A stretch of DNA of 64,000 nt from Chloroflexota bacterium (GCA_003577005.1 QEUW01000012.1:10370-74369), one strand, 5' to 3'; shown: positions 26,768 through 36,029, numbered from the stretch's first letter. The notes: generated from the sequence alone by a model not told the origin. Translations and numbers: made by a program.

Positions 26768-27967
26768 CTACTTTGTGTTGCGGAGCGTAGCAAGGAGTTC
26801 GGGGCCGTAGGTGCGCGCCTTCCACGGCCCCACGGCCTCGATAGACAGCAGGTCAGCCTCGTTTTGTGGCTGCCGCTGGGCGATCTCGGCCAGGGTCTCG
26901 TTGGTGAAAACAATATCGGGGGTGACGCCGCGAGCATGGGCTACCCGGGTGCGCCAGCGCCGCAGCGCCTCATAGCGCCGGGCCGAGCGTGCATCAAGCC
27001 CCTGCTCAGGGCGGAAGGAGGGCTTGGGCGGCTCTGGCGGCGGTTGCCGGGCAGCTTCGGCCAGAGTACCTAAGAGCGCCTCACCGTAAATACTCACCTG
27101 TTGGCTGTTCAGACCACGTATCTGCCGCAAGTCAGAGAGGTTCGCCGGGCGCTGGCGGGCAAGGGCAAACAAGGTCTCGTCGTTGAGGATTTTGAACGGC
27201 GGGCGGTCCCGCCGCTGAGCTTCCTTTTCACGCCAACTCCACAGGGCCGCCAGGCGCCCTAACTCTTCGCGGGGCACGTCGCGCAACCCCCTCATCTGCC
27301 AGAAGGATCGCTCTTGTTCCGCGCGCTCATCGTAGCGCAACTGGCTCAACTGGGCGAAGGCTTCTTGCGCCTCTTCCCAACGGCCACGGGCGCGCAGTTC
27401 GGCGACCAAACGCTGGCGGAGCGCCGGCAGATAGTGGGTGTCCATCTGGGCGTAGGCGATCTGTTGGGGCGAGAGCGGGCGCTGCCCCCAGTCGGTGCGC
27501 TGCATGCGCTTGTCGCTGATCACGCCAAAATGCTCTTCGAGGATGGCGGCCAGCCCCAGCCGCTTCCACCCCAAAATGCGAGCGGCCAGTTGAACATCAA
27601 AGATATTCTGAAAACGGAAACCATAGCTACGTTGTAATGTGAGGATATCGTTTTCCGCCGCATGCATAGCCTTTTCGATCACCGGATTGGCAAAGATCAA
27701 TTCCAACGCCTGCACCCCGTCGAGACGCAGCGGATCGACAATATAATCTACCACATGCTCCGGGTCCGGCTCGCCCGGTTCGGCATAGGTGGTGATCTGG
27801 ATGAGGCAGACTTTGGGGTAATAGCGATAAAGACTGTCGCTCTCGGTGTCCACTGCCACCAACTCCTGGCGGCTGAGGTGGGTCATCATCTGGGCCAGAC
27901 TTTTGCGGTTGTAGACCAGAATGGGATTTTCGCTTTTCCCTGGGTCAGGGGTATGATTGGATGGCAT
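26768..27967 (-). CDS. rnd: Ribonuclease D-like 3'-5' exonuclease with two HRDC domains
   Basis: 399 residues from MPSNHT, whose ATG follows GAGAGAGCA; 77 further upstream codons lack homology and overlap the divergent gene's leader. The DEDDy exonuclease is complete: VAVDTESD (Asp, Glu), AAENDILTLQRSYG (Asp) and QIAYAQMDTHYLPAL (Tyr, Asp). Two C-terminal HRDC-like regions follow (about 210-290 and 320-399), as in RNase D. It trims the 3' ends of tRNA precursors and other stable RNAs. It is divergent from the PrsW-like gene. Confidence 0.88.
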   Translation of the reverse strand: MPSNHTPDPGKSENPILVYNRKSLAQMMTHLSRQELVAVDTESDSLYRYYPKVCLIQITTYAEPGEPDPEHVVDYIVDPLRLDGVQALELIFANPVIEKAMHAAENDILTLQRSYGFRFQNIFDVQLAARILGWKRLGLAAILEEHFGVISDKRMQRTDWGQRPLSPQQIAYAQMDTHYLPALRQRLVAELRARGRWEEAQEAFAQLSQLRYDERAEQERSFWQMRGLRDVPREELGRLAALWSWREKEAQRRDRPPFKILNDETLFALARQRPANLSDLRQIRGLNSQQVSIYGEALLGTLAEAARQPPPEPPKPSFRPEQGLDARSARRYEALRRWRTRVAHARGVTPDIVFTNETLAEIAQRQPQNEADLLSIEAVGPWKARTYGPELLATLRNTK

Positions 27968-28138
27968 TGCTCTCTCATGACAAACCGAACGCTGTATACG
28001 GCAGATTATATCCTCGACCGCAGTACAGCGTAAATCGCCCTGGGCGCCAGTGAAAAGAATGGCCTTCACCTGCACCTGACTGTGGATTGCTAGCCAGGGC
28101 CGGCGCCGCATGAAGCACCGACGCTGAAAGGAGACCCT

Positions 28139-29071
28139 GTGGTGGAGGCGATCACCACCGCCGAGCAGAAAGTGCGCCAGTTGGCCCACCGCACCCATTT
28201 TCGGCTCAGCTTTTGGCTTGGCCTGGCGCTGTCGGTGGTTGGGCTGGCCGCGTTTATTCTGCTCTTCAACCTGGTACCTGACGTGGGTGAAGAGGCAAGC
28301 CCTGCCACGCTGATCGGGCTGGGGCTGGTGATGAGCGTCGCGCCGGCTTTGCTTTGGCTTGGCTTTTTCTACCGGCTCGACCGCCTGGCGCCAGAACCAA
28401 AACGGCTAGTGGTCAACGTTTTCCTGCTGGGTGCGCTGGTCACGGCTGCGCTCCATGGCCCGGTGCTCCACGGTCTCTTCCAGGTGGATAGCTGGCTCTA
28501 TGACCGCTGGTGGCTGCGGCTCCTGGGGGGTGTTCTGGTCGTTGGCTTTTGGGAGCAGTTCTTGATCTATCTGGTAGTGCGTTTTGGCATCTATACGCAT
28601 CCCGAATTTGACGAGCGGGTAGATGGCGTCATCTATGGCATGGCTGCGGGCGTGGGGATGGCGACGGTGTTCAACTTTAGCTACGTCTTGACACGCGGGG
28701 GGGTCGATCTCGATATTGGCTCGATCCGGATCGTGGTCAATGCGCTCGCCTTTGGCACCTTTGCCGGGGTCCAGGGCTACTTCATGGGTCAGGCCCGCTT
28801 CGAGAGTACACCTGTCTATTATCTGCCGGCTGGCCTTAGCCTGGCCGCACTGCTCAATGGCCTCTTTTTCTTCGTGATCGAACGGGTCGGAGGGGGTGCT
28901 TTGAGCGACCAGCCGTGGCGCGACCTCATCTTTGCTGCGGTCGTAGCAGGTTTCACGCTGGGGGTCGTCTTCTGGTTGGTGGCGCGCGCCACTGAAGAGA
29001 CGTTGCGCATCGCCCGGCTGGACGCGGGGACAGGAGAGAACCCTGTTGAGGAACAGGAGGGTGCGCCGTGA
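28139..29071 (+). CDS. PrsW-like membrane protein lacking the catalytic motifs
   Basis: 310 residues, GTG start behind AAAGGAGACCCT. About eight hydrophobic segments follow the PrsW pattern, and FDERVDGVIYGMAAGVGMA aligns with the PrsW segment EFDGPLDGIVYGAAVGLGF. However, the zinc/protease motifs are altered: EExxK is FWEQFLIY, the Glu of FxxxE is Phe (GMATVFNFSYV), and the later His is Asn (VNALAFGTFAG). It is therefore probably a non-proteolytic homologue. Its stop overlaps the next start, and the three-gene run ends in an S1-type protease. Confidence 0.7.
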   Translation: MVEAITTAEQKVRQLAHRTHFRLSFWLGLALSVVGLAAFILLFNLVPDVGEEASPATLIGLGLVMSVAPALLWLGFFYRLDRLAPEPKRLVVNVFLLGALVTAALHGPVLHGLFQVDSWLYDRWWLRLLGGVLVVGFWEQFLIYLVVRFGIYTHPEFDERVDGVIYGMAAGVGMATVFNFSYVLTRGGVDLDIGSIRIVVNALAFGTFAGVQGYFMGQARFESTPVYYLPAGLSLAALLNGLFFFVIERVGGGALSDQPWRDLIFAAVVAGFTLGVVFWLVARATEETLRIARLDAGTGENPVEEQEGAP

Positions 29072-29772
29072 TGGCTGGCCTTGTCGCACGATTGCAAGCG
29101 CCGAGCCGCACCAGCCAACCGCCAGCGCCAGGCGAAATCTGGCGCAATGACCTGGCGGTGCTGGTGACGGTGCTCTTTGCCCTCTTTCTGGGCCTCGGCA
29201 TCCGCAACCAGGCGCTCACTGCGCAGCGTTCGTTTACGCTGGGCGACGGGCTACCGGTGATTGCCTACCCTGCCGGCTGGCACACCGGCAGCACAGAATC
29301 GTTCCACTTCCAGGCGATGAATCCGACCAGCCCCAGCAGTTTCGACGCCCGGCTGGCTGTCTCGCTGCAAGAGGTGAAAGAAGGCCAGACGCTCGACCTG
29401 GCTCGCGCGGCGTGGGCGTTGCGCCGCAGCCAGGAGCTGACGCTTTACCGCGAGCTGGCCTCCGAACCGGTGACGATCCTCGACGGTCAGCCGGCGCTGC
29501 GCACCCGCTATGCCTTTGTGGCCGACCCCACACGGGCGCAAGGGGCCACTGGTCTGCCTGTTGTCGTCGAAGCCGAGGATCTGCTTTTCCTGGCCGGCAA
29601 CCAGCTGGTCGTCCTCAGCGTGGCCGCCGATGCCGGCGAGTGGGAGGATGAGGTGCGCCATTTTCGGCTCATCTTTGATAGCCTCAAGCTCCAACCGCAG
29701 ACTGACACCGGATTGATTGCGCTGCCAACCCCAGATAGCGCGACACCACCCGCCCAAGGAGAGCTGGAATGA
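29071..29772 (+). CDS. Membrane-anchored protein of unknown function
   Basis: 233 residues from the ATG in TGATG, overlapping the previous stop; a GTG 3 nt earlier, closer to AGGAGGG, is an alternative start. One transmembrane segment (about 27-45, AVLVTVLFALFLGLGI) is followed by a soluble region of about 190 residues with FTLGDGLPVIAYPAGWH, which resembles PsbP/DcrB-like folds in having a short Trp-containing loop before mixed alpha/beta (assignment uncertain). It overlaps the next gene as ATGA. Function unknown; partnership with the PrsW-like and protease neighbours is inferred from the overlaps. Confidence 0.6.
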   Translation: MAGLVARLQAPSRTSQPPAPGEIWRNDLAVLVTVLFALFLGLGIRNQALTAQRSFTLGDGLPVIAYPAGWHTGSTESFHFQAMNPTSPSSFDARLAVSLQEVKEGQTLDLARAAWALRRSQELTLYRELASEPVTILDGQPALRTRYAFVADPTRAQGATGLPVVVEAEDLLFLAGNQLVVLSVAADAGEWEDEVRHFRLIFDSLKLQPQTDTGLIALPTPDSATPPAQGELE

Positions 29773-31643
29773 GTTGGGGCTCTCGGCTGTGGTGGTACAC
29801 CCAAACCAGACCCGGCTACCAACCGGCCCAACGCCTTGGGCTGCTGGAGCGGGTTCTGGTCGTGCTGGTGGCGATGGTTCTGGTGAATAGTACTGCCGTC
29901 AGCGATCGTCTGGCGCTGGCGCAGGTGGGGTCGCCCGCCGTCGACCGCCGTGAGGGGTTGACCCGTGCGCTCAAGGCCACTGTGCTCGTCCTGGCGCTTG
30001 ACAACAAAGGTGACCTCTTTACCAACGGCAGCGGCACGGTGCTCGATGCCGAGAAGGGGATTATCCTCACCAACTACCATGTGATGGGCGCTCGCGAGAC
30101 ACAGCAGCTCTATAGCGACCTCGGTCTCGCCATCATCGGCGTCATGCCGCCCGACCTCAAAGGCGCGCCCATTCTCAAATACAGGGCCCATTTGCTGGCG
30201 GGTGACCCAGAGTTGGACCTGGCCGTGCTGCGGATCACGGGACTTTTTGACGACCCACGCGCCGAATTACCGGCCAACCTGGGGCTGACCGCAATCCCGC
30301 GCGCCGACAGCGACGAGTTGATGATCGGCGACACGCTCTATGTCATCGGTTACCCAGGGCTAGGCGGCAACACCGTGACCATGAGCGCCGGTCTGGTTTC
30401 AGGCTTTCTCGATGAGGACAACGACGGCTTTTTCGAGTGGATCAAGACCGATGCCGAGGTCAACCGCGGCAATTCGGGCGGGCTGGCCGTCAACGAACAG
30501 TGGCAGTTTATCGGCGTGCCCAGCCGCGGTTTCTCCGAGATCGAGACCGCCGGCAAAATTAGCCTGATCCGCACCGGCAATGTGGCGTTGCGCTTTTATG
30601 ACGCTGTTCTGATGCGGCAGGTAACAGGTAACGACCAAAACGCACCGCGCGTCTCCAGCGTAGCGTTTGATTCGGCCCTCAATCGGGGCAACGAGGTTGC
30701 CGGCCCGCAGACGCACTTTGCTGGCGGTATCACCAATCTCTATGCTTCGTTTGTCTATGAAGGTTTTCGCAATGGGGCTGAATTTCAGACGATCTGGTAT
30801 CGCGACCGGCGCCAGATACGCGTGGATCGTTTTGCCTGGGATGAGGGCGAGAGCGGTCGCAGTTGGGTCACCTTGCACGAAGCGAATGGTCTCGCCGATG
30901 GTCTGTACGAACTCGAATTGCTGCTCGGTAATCAGGCGCTCTATCGCGGCAGCGTCACGGTGGGGGCCATGGCGCAGCCAGCCTGTCGCTTTGGCGAGAT
31001 CACCTTTGCCGCCAATATCGGTGACAACGGGCAGCCTATCGGCTCTGGCCAGCGCTTTGGCGGGCTAAAGATCGTCTACGCCGTGTTCCCGGTCGCCACG
31101 GTCAGCAACGGCGCATCTTGGCAGGCAATCTGGTTCTACGAGGGGCATCGCATCGCCGAGCGCGCCAATATTTGGGATGCCGGCGCGGTTTCGTCGCAGT
31201 GGGTCAGCCTGGCGCAGGCCGAAGGTCTGCCCGCCGGTCACTATCGGCTGGAACTCTATTGCAACTCCGTGCTGCAACAACAGGGCGAGTTTCAGATCCT
31301 CGAAGCGATACAACCGGGGGATGCGCTTGTCAACGTGACCGGTGTCATCAGCGACCGGGACAACAAGCGCCTGCCAGTAGAGGGTGCGCTGGTGGTCTTT
31401 TTACAGCCGGGAGTCTCCATTGCCGCCTGGACTAGCTCAGGGTACAACACAGCCCTGATCTACGGCAGCGGCGTCAGCGACCGCACCGGCGCCTACCGGC
31501 TGGATGCGCAGGTCGCGCCCGGGGAAAGCTACAGCATTGTCGTCACCCAAGAGCGCTATTCGACGATCCAACAGGATGGCTACACCATCCCGCCCAACGC
31601 CACCGACCCGCATGAACTAAACATCTTGATGCGCCAGAAGTAA
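29769..31643 (+). CDS. Membrane-anchored S1-type (trypsin-like) serine protease with C-terminal accessory domains
   Basis: 624 residues. An N-terminal anchor lies at about 29-45. The trypsin/S1C fold carries a complete triad: H104 in LTNYHVM, D150 in DPELDLAVL and S236 in RGNSGGLAV. There is no PDZ domain. Instead two copies of a roughly 95-residue beta-rich module follow (about 315-400 and 415-520), recognisable by EFQTIWYRDRRQIRVDRFAW and SWQAIWFYEGHRIAERANIW plus the ending LxDGLYELEL/LPAGHYRLEL, then a carboxypeptidase-regulatory-like domain to the end (GVISDRDNKRLPVEGALVVF). It acts outside the membrane. Confidence 0.82.
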   Translation: MSWGSRLWWYTQTRPGYQPAQRLGLLERVLVVLVAMVLVNSTAVSDRLALAQVGSPAVDRREGLTRALKATVLVLALDNKGDLFTNGSGTVLDAEKGIILTNYHVMGARETQQLYSDLGLAIIGVMPPDLKGAPILKYRAHLLAGDPELDLAVLRITGLFDDPRAELPANLGLTAIPRADSDELMIGDTLYVIGYPGLGGNTVTMSAGLVSGFLDEDNDGFFEWIKTDAEVNRGNSGGLAVNEQWQFIGVPSRGFSEIETAGKISLIRTGNVALRFYDAVLMRQVTGNDQNAPRVSSVAFDSALNRGNEVAGPQTHFAGGITNLYASFVYEGFRNGAEFQTIWYRDRRQIRVDRFAWDEGESGRSWVTLHEANGLADGLYELELLLGNQALYRGSVTVGAMAQPACRFGEITFAANIGDNGQPIGSGQRFGGLKIVYAVFPVATVSNGASWQAIWFYEGHRIAERANIWDAGAVSSQWVSLAQAEGLPAGHYRLELYCNSVLQQQGEFQILEAIQPGDALVNVTGVISDRDNKRLPVEGALVVFLQPGVSIAAWTSSGYNTALIYGSGVSDRTGAYRLDAQVAPGESYSIVVTQERYSTIQQDGYTIPPNATDPHELNILMRQK

Positions 31644-31653
31644 ATCTATCACG

Positions 31654-32634
31654 ATGATCCGAACGCTTTACCGCCACCGTAGCGGCACCATCGTCGTCGA
31701 TCTGCCCAAAGAGCAACTGGCCAGTGCGGTCCGGGATGCGCAGGCGCGCTTGTGGATCGATATGCTCAACCCCAACGAGGAAGAGAGCAAGTGGATCTTT
31801 CAAGAGATCTTCCACTTTCACCCATTGGCGATCGACGATGCCATCAAAGAGACACACATTCCCAAGCTCGACGATTATGGCAGCTATCTCTATCTGGTCT
31901 TTCACACGGTGGCAATGGGGGATGAAAAAATGGACATCCACACCTACGAATTGGATGTCTTTCTTGGTGCAAACTACTTGATCACCATGCACGAGGATGT
32001 GCGCGAATCTATCGACAAGCTGTGGAGCCGCGAATGTCACGAACAGAACGGCCTCGCCCGTGGGCCGGCCTACCTGCTTTACGAATTGCTCGACCGCCAG
32101 GTGGACCATTATATCCCGCTGATGGATCGGTTCGAGCACCAGTTGGAGGCGTTGGGGGATGCCATCTTTTTGCACAACCAGACACCGGCAACAACCCTGC
32201 TCAACGACATCCTCACAGCCAAGAGCAGTGCATTGCGGCTCCACCGCATCCTGGCGCCCCAACGCCAGTTGCTCCAACGGCTGGCGCGTAACGATTACTC
32301 GGTGGTTCCGGCCGATGCGCGTGTTTATTTTAACGATACCTATGACCACCTCGTCCGGCTCACCGACCTGGCAGAGAGTATGCGCGAGCTGGCCAGCAGC
32401 ACCATCGACACCCATCTCGCCCTGATCAACAACCGCATGAACGAGGTGATGAAGGTGCTGACGATCATCTCGACCATTTTTATCCCGTTGAGTTTTGTGG
32501 CCGGTGTCTACGGCATGAATTTTGACTATATGCCCGAACTGCACTGGCGGATCGGCTATCCACTGGTCTGGCTTATCTTTATTGCGATCATCGCCGGTAT
32601 GTTGACCATGTTCCGCCGGCGTGGTTGGCTATAG
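31654..32634 (+). CDS. corA: CorA-type magnesium/divalent cation channel
   Basis: 326 residues, typical CorA length. A long N-terminal cytoplasmic alpha/beta domain and coiled-coil stalk lead to two C-terminal helices (about 265-285 and 297-316). The selectivity signature is YGMNF between them, followed by the acidic loop. It imports Mg2+ (or Co2+/Ni2+) as a pentamer. The gene starts 10 nt after the protease stop and could be on the same transcript. A word hairpin and a second inverted repeat follow it. Confidence 0.93.
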   Translation: MIRTLYRHRSGTIVVDLPKEQLASAVRDAQARLWIDMLNPNEEESKWIFQEIFHFHPLAIDDAIKETHIPKLDDYGSYLYLVFHTVAMGDEKMDIHTYELDVFLGANYLITMHEDVRESIDKLWSRECHEQNGLARGPAYLLYELLDRQVDHYIPLMDRFEHQLEALGDAIFLHNQTPATTLLNDILTAKSSALRLHRILAPQRQLLQRLARNDYSVVPADARVYFNDTYDHLVRLTDLAESMRELASSTIDTHLALINNRMNEVMKVLTIISTIFIPLSFVAGVYGMNFDYMPELHWRIGYPLVWLIFIAIIAGMLTMFRRRGWL

Positions 32635-32636
32635 AT

Positions 32637-32710
32637 AGACGATAGCCGACGGACGATAGACAGTGGCTATGGTCCATCTATCGTCCATCGTCTATTGTCC
32701 GCCGTCTACT
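32637..32710. terminator. Word-repeat hairpin (GACGATAG/GACGGAC words) after corA
   Basis: GATAGACGATAG-type words on the left face CTATCGTCCATCGTCTA-type words on the right across 32637-32710, giving an imperfect long stem. It starts 3 nt after the CorA stop. Words are shared with the elements at 4529-4571 and 25088-25132. Confidence 0.55.
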
Positions 32711-32737
32711 TATCTCGACAACGTTAGATTCCGCCAA

Positions 32738-32804
32738 GACCTCCGGGAGGTGACCAGATGAACGCTCGACAAACCAGGTAGTTTGTGGTCATCTCCCGGA
32801 GGTC
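32738..32804. repeat. Inverted repeat GACCTCCGGGAGGTGACCA
   Basis: Arms 32738-32756 and 32786-32804 match at 18 of 19 positions across a 29-nt loop. Each arm contains the self-complementary core ACCTCCGGGAGGT or a one-base variant, so it can form either two small hairpins or one large one. It lies between corA and the next gene. Confidence 0.6.
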
Positions 32805-32860
32805 GGCTCACGTTGCTCTTGCCAATTTAACGTTGTCATATTATTTATACTGGACTCGTT

Positions 32861-33376
32861 ATGCGTCTTCTCTCGATTGAAAATGGTTTGCCAGTGGAGC
32901 GGCCAGCTTCCTCTTATACGCCCCTGCGGGGCAGTGTAGACCGGCTGCTGCCACCGGTGGTTGGCACGCTCCATCGCCACCTCTGGGCGTGGGGGCAGGC
33001 CGATCTCTCGCCGGGGCCGCTGACCGCCGAGCGGGTGTTGCTTGGCCCTGAAGGGGAACTCGGCATTGCTTTCGCCAACCATAACAAACCAAGACCGCTG
33101 CTGCAAGTTGGTCTGGCGCCGGATCTGGCGGCGTGGCTCGTCCTGCTCGACAAATGGGTCGAGACCTTTGTGGTTATCGCCCGCGCCCGGGCAGTCTGGT
33201 CGCCGGGTGAACTAGCGGCTGCACTCACCTTTGCAACACCGGCCTTTCTCCCGCGCGGGCTGGTCCGGCAGCCACCGGATAATTGGGTGCGGGTGGCCGA
33301 GGCGTTGGCGCAGGCCGTAGCCGATGGCCCGTTGGCCGGTGATTCACAAGATCGTCACTGGCGAGTGGACCCATGA
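32861..33376 (+). CDS. Hypothetical protein, coupled to NUDIX gene
   Basis: 171 residues, mostly alpha-helical by inspection, with no signal peptide, membrane segment or recognised motif. It is rich in Pro, Leu and Trp (LHRHLWAWGQADLSPGPL). It overlaps the following NUDIX gene by 4 nt (ATGA), so the two are almost certainly translated together. No strong Shine-Dalgarno site is seen for the start. Function unknown; a role as partner or regulator of the hydrolase is only an inference from coupling. Confidence 0.6.
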   Translation: MRLLSIENGLPVERPASSYTPLRGSVDRLLPPVVGTLHRHLWAWGQADLSPGPLTAERVLLGPEGELGIAFANHNKPRPLLQVGLAPDLAAWLVLLDKWVETFVVIARARAVWSPGELAAALTFATPAFLPRGLVRQPPDNWVRVAEALAQAVADGPLAGDSQDRHWRVDP

Positions 33377-33870
33377 CAGATGAACACAAAAAAATCTCTG
33401 CCCGGGTAAAAGCGACCTACCCCAACATCCGCGAAGACTGGTCGGCGGGGGGCGTGGCCTATCGCCAACTGGACGATGGCAACCTGGAGATTGCACTGAT
33501 CGCTACGCAGCGGGGTAAGCGTTGGCAACTGCCCAAAGGCTCGGTAGAGCCGGGGGAACTGCCCGAAGAGGCGGCTAGACGCGAAGTAGAAGAAGAGGCC
33601 GGGCTGCAAACGGTCTGCGAAGCGTTTTTGGAAACCATTGACTTCTGGTACTGGGACACCTATCGCAAAGCATCACCGTTGCTGGTCCACAAACGGGTGG
33701 ACTTCTATCTGCTGCGCACCGTCGGCGGCGAGCTGTCAGATGCCAGCTACGAGGTGGATAGTGTAGGCTGGTTTACACCTCAACATGCGCTGCGACAACT
33801 GACTTTTTCTGGCGAAAAAAAGGTCGTCCAAAAGGCGATAAGCCTGCTTGCAGCCCGGCTGGGCCGCTAG
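33373..33870 (+). CDS. NUDIX hydrolase
   Basis: 165 residues with a perfect Nudix box from G53: GSVEPGELPEEAARREVEEE continuing AGL, that is G-x5-E-x7-REVxEExGL. The family hydrolyses nucleoside diphosphates linked to another moiety using Mg2+ or Mn2+. The arrangement RGKRWQLPKGSVEPGE just before the box is common in the diadenosine polyphosphate hydrolase/MutT-like group, but the substrate is not settled. Its stop overlaps that of the convergent DUF2267 gene at the palindrome CTAG. Confidence 0.9.
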   Translation: MTDEHKKISARVKATYPNIREDWSAGGVAYRQLDDGNLEIALIATQRGKRWQLPKGSVEPGELPEEAARREVEEEAGLQTVCEAFLETIDFWYWDTYRKASPLLVHKRVDFYLLRTVGGELSDASYEVDSVGWFTPQHALRQLTFSGEKKVVQKAISLLAARLGR

Positions 33871-34268
33871 CGCACCATCTCACCGGTGCTACCTGCTTCA
33901 AAGAGCGGGTCATACTCGGCGGGCAATTGTGCCCGCACATCGTCGATCTGGCCGGGTGAAACCGCCTCCTGCACGACCTCCATCACGACGCGAGCGTGGA
34001 AGACTGCCTCGGGCAAATCGACCCCAGCCCCTTCACGTTCTGCCACCCGGCGGAAGAATTCATCGAGCGGGAAGCTCTCTTTCTGTTTTGCCAATCGTAG
34101 ATAGGCATTGATGCCGGATGGGAGTTGTGCCGCCAGATGGTCTGCCTCGCCGTTGAAGAGCCTTTCCCCTAGCGTCTCTAACGTTGCACAGATGGCGCGA
34201 ACAGCTTCCCCTTCTGAGCCAAGCCGGGCGCGGTGTTGGACCTGTCCAACAAATTCCTCGAATGTCAT
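33867..34268 (-). CDS. DUF2267 domain protein
   Basis: 133 residues covering one DUF2267 domain. The typical start MTFEEFVGQVQHRARLGS and the middle segment LAAQLPSGINAYL, followed by EFFRRVAEREG, are diagnostic. ATG follows AAAGGAGCAGACA. The family is helical, soluble and of unknown function, often near stress or envelope genes. It overlaps the NUDIX stop by 4 nt in convergent orientation. Confidence 0.85.
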   Translation of the reverse strand: MTFEEFVGQVQHRARLGSEGEAVRAICATLETLGERLFNGEADHLAAQLPSGINAYLRLAKQKESFPLDEFFRRVAEREGAGVDLPEAVFHARVVMEVVQEAVSPGQIDDVRAQLPAEYDPLFEAGSTGEMVR

Positions 34269-34452
34269 TGTCTGCTCCTTTCTGCCGGGCTCTTGATGAA
34301 CAAGAGCAGCAGCAAGCCGTCACACATGGTTGCCGCCGCCGATTTCCTCGTTGGGCGAAGGTCACCTGTAGCCCATGTACCTTTACACAGAATGAGCAGC
34401 CAAACAAAGGGTCGTGATATAGCAACGGGTTAGAAATATGGGAATACAAGGA

Positions 34453-35472
34453 TCACGCGCTCAGCGATGGCATCTTGACTGCGCTATCGCGGCGCTCGTG
34501 CATGTTCCATTCCATGGACTTGGGGTAGCGCATGGGAAGTTCAGAGACCTGGTTGAGCCGTTGGCGCGCCTCATCGGGCAAACGCCATCCCCCGGCCAGC
34601 AGATTGTCACGCGCCTGCTCCACCGTCCGCGCCCCGATGATCGCGCTGGTAATGGCGGGCTGCTCCAACACCCAGCGCACTGCCACCTGGGCCGGGCTGC
34701 GACCGAGTTCGTTGGCAACATCCAGCAGCACAGCCAGCGTCTCATCGGCATTGGGCGCAAAATATCGTTCCGGGTAGGCCCAGCCCTCTTCGGAACGCGA
34801 GCCACTCACGCTGCGCTGGCCCGGCTTGTATTTCCCGGTCAAAAAGCCACCGGCCAGCGGGCTCCAGACCACCACGCCCAACCCTTTTAGCTGGCAAACG
34901 GGGATGATCTCTTCCTCGATATCACGAACCACCAGGCTATATTGGGGCTGATAACACTCGAAGCGCGCCCAATCCTTGCTGTCGCTGATCCAGAGCGCCT
35001 CCATGAGGCGCCACGCCTCATAATTGCTGCACGCAGTGTAGCGCACCTTGCCCTGTCGCACCAGGTCTTCAAGGGCGCGCAACATCTCTTCCAGCGGCGT
35101 CTGTATGTCCACATGGTGGATGTAGTAGATGTCCACGTAATCCATCTGTAGACGCCGCAGGCTGTCTTCGACCGCCTGCATGATGTGCAGGCGTGACATC
35201 CCGGCATCGTTGGGGCCGCTGCCCATGGGGTTGAAAAACTTGGTAGCGATCACTGCCTCGCGTCGCCGCCCCTTGAGCGCCTTACCCAACATCACTTCCG
35301 ACTGGCCACCACCGTACGAATTGGCCGTATCGAAAAAGTTGACGCCAGCATCGAATGCCAGCCCTACGATCCGGTCCGCCTCCGCCTGGTCGGCGCCATG
35401 ACCAAACGTCATCGTGCCCAGGCAAATCTCTGATACCTTGAGGCCAGAACGTCCCATTCTGCGATATTCCAC
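34453..35472 (-). CDS. Aldo/keto reductase
   Basis: 339 residues, GTG start behind AGGAGGAAACC. The catalytic tetrad is visible: Asp in FFDTANSYGGG, the following Tyr, Lys in VIATKFFNP and His in DIYYIHHVD. The NADPH-binding C-terminal segment reads AITSAIIGARTVEQARDNL. The EMEYRRMGRSGLKVSEICLG-type start places it in the YajO/Kv-beta-like aldo/keto reductases. It reduces aldehydes or sugar carbonyls; no specific substrate can be read. Confidence 0.9.
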   Translation of the reverse strand: MEYRRMGRSGLKVSEICLGTMTFGHGADQAEADRIVGLAFDAGVNFFDTANSYGGGQSEVMLGKALKGRRREAVIATKFFNPMGSGPNDAGMSRLHIMQAVEDSLRRLQMDYVDIYYIHHVDIQTPLEEMLRALEDLVRQGKVRYTACSNYEAWRLMEALWISDSKDWARFECYQPQYSLVVRDIEEEIIPVCQLKGLGVVVWSPLAGGFLTGKYKPGQRSVSGSRSEEGWAYPERYFAPNADETLAVLLDVANELGRSPAQVAVRWVLEQPAITSAIIGARTVEQARDNLLAGGWRLPDEARQRLNQVSELPMRYPKSMEWNMHERRDSAVKMPSLSA

Positions 35473-35920
35473 GGTTTCCTCCTACTCTTTTTTCTCTGGT
35501 TTTCTCACGGCGCACTTCTTATACCGAATCCTTCTGTTCAGGTAAGGAATGCACCACCGTCTCACTCTGGCGCATTCCTTCACTGAACAACCGGATTTCG
35601 TGTTACCGTTCCGGGCAAAGTCTAGAGGTGGTGGTCAAATTCTACCCTTTTGGGGCTGATGAAGAAATTATGACTGCAGTACGGCCGGCCGTCGATAATC
35701 GTACGGTCTAAATAACAGCGGATCAAATGTATAGCGGGCTTGTCTTTGTGTTCAAGAAGAATCGATGCGCAGTGTCAGAGGGAAAAAAGATGCGCTGATG
35801 ACCTTGCTCCCCCGAGGCTGGCAAGCCAGCGCAAGATCACCAGCGCCCCTACACTATAACAGAGAGTGCGTTTGGCGTCAATTCTCGATCTGTCTCAAAA
35901 CAGCAATCCCCAGTAAGAGC

Positions 35921-35951
35921 GCAGCAAGGCTTCTGGGAGAAGCCTTGCTGC
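35921..35951. terminator. Hairpin GCAGCAAGGCTTC (13-bp perfect stem)
   Basis: Arms 35921-35933 and 35939-35951 are perfectly complementary with a 5-nt loop, and outer AAGAGC/GCTCTT extends the pairing. It lies 90 nt past the typA stop, behind the closer hairpin at 35976-36029, so the two may form a tandem terminator. Confidence 0.6.
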
Positions 35952-35975
35952 GCTGCTCTTCTATCCTTTGCTCTG

Positions 35976-36029
35976 TTTGAAAACGCGAGATTTTTGTCTG
36001 TTCAGCCACCTCTCCTTCGCGTTTTCAAA
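35976..36029. terminator. Hairpin after typA (13-bp arms)
   Basis: TTTGAAAACGCGA (35976-35988) and its exact complement (36017-36029) enclose a 28-nt loop. It begins 12 nt past the typA stop on the minus strand. Confidence 0.6.

Noticed and set aside
27968..28198. 77-codon N-terminal extension of RNase D
   Set aside because: No homology, and it overlaps the leader of the divergent PrsW-like gene; MPSNHT has a ribosome site.
35765..35980. 71-codon frame in the gap before typA
   Set aside because: No ribosome site or homology, and its end runs into a hairpin.
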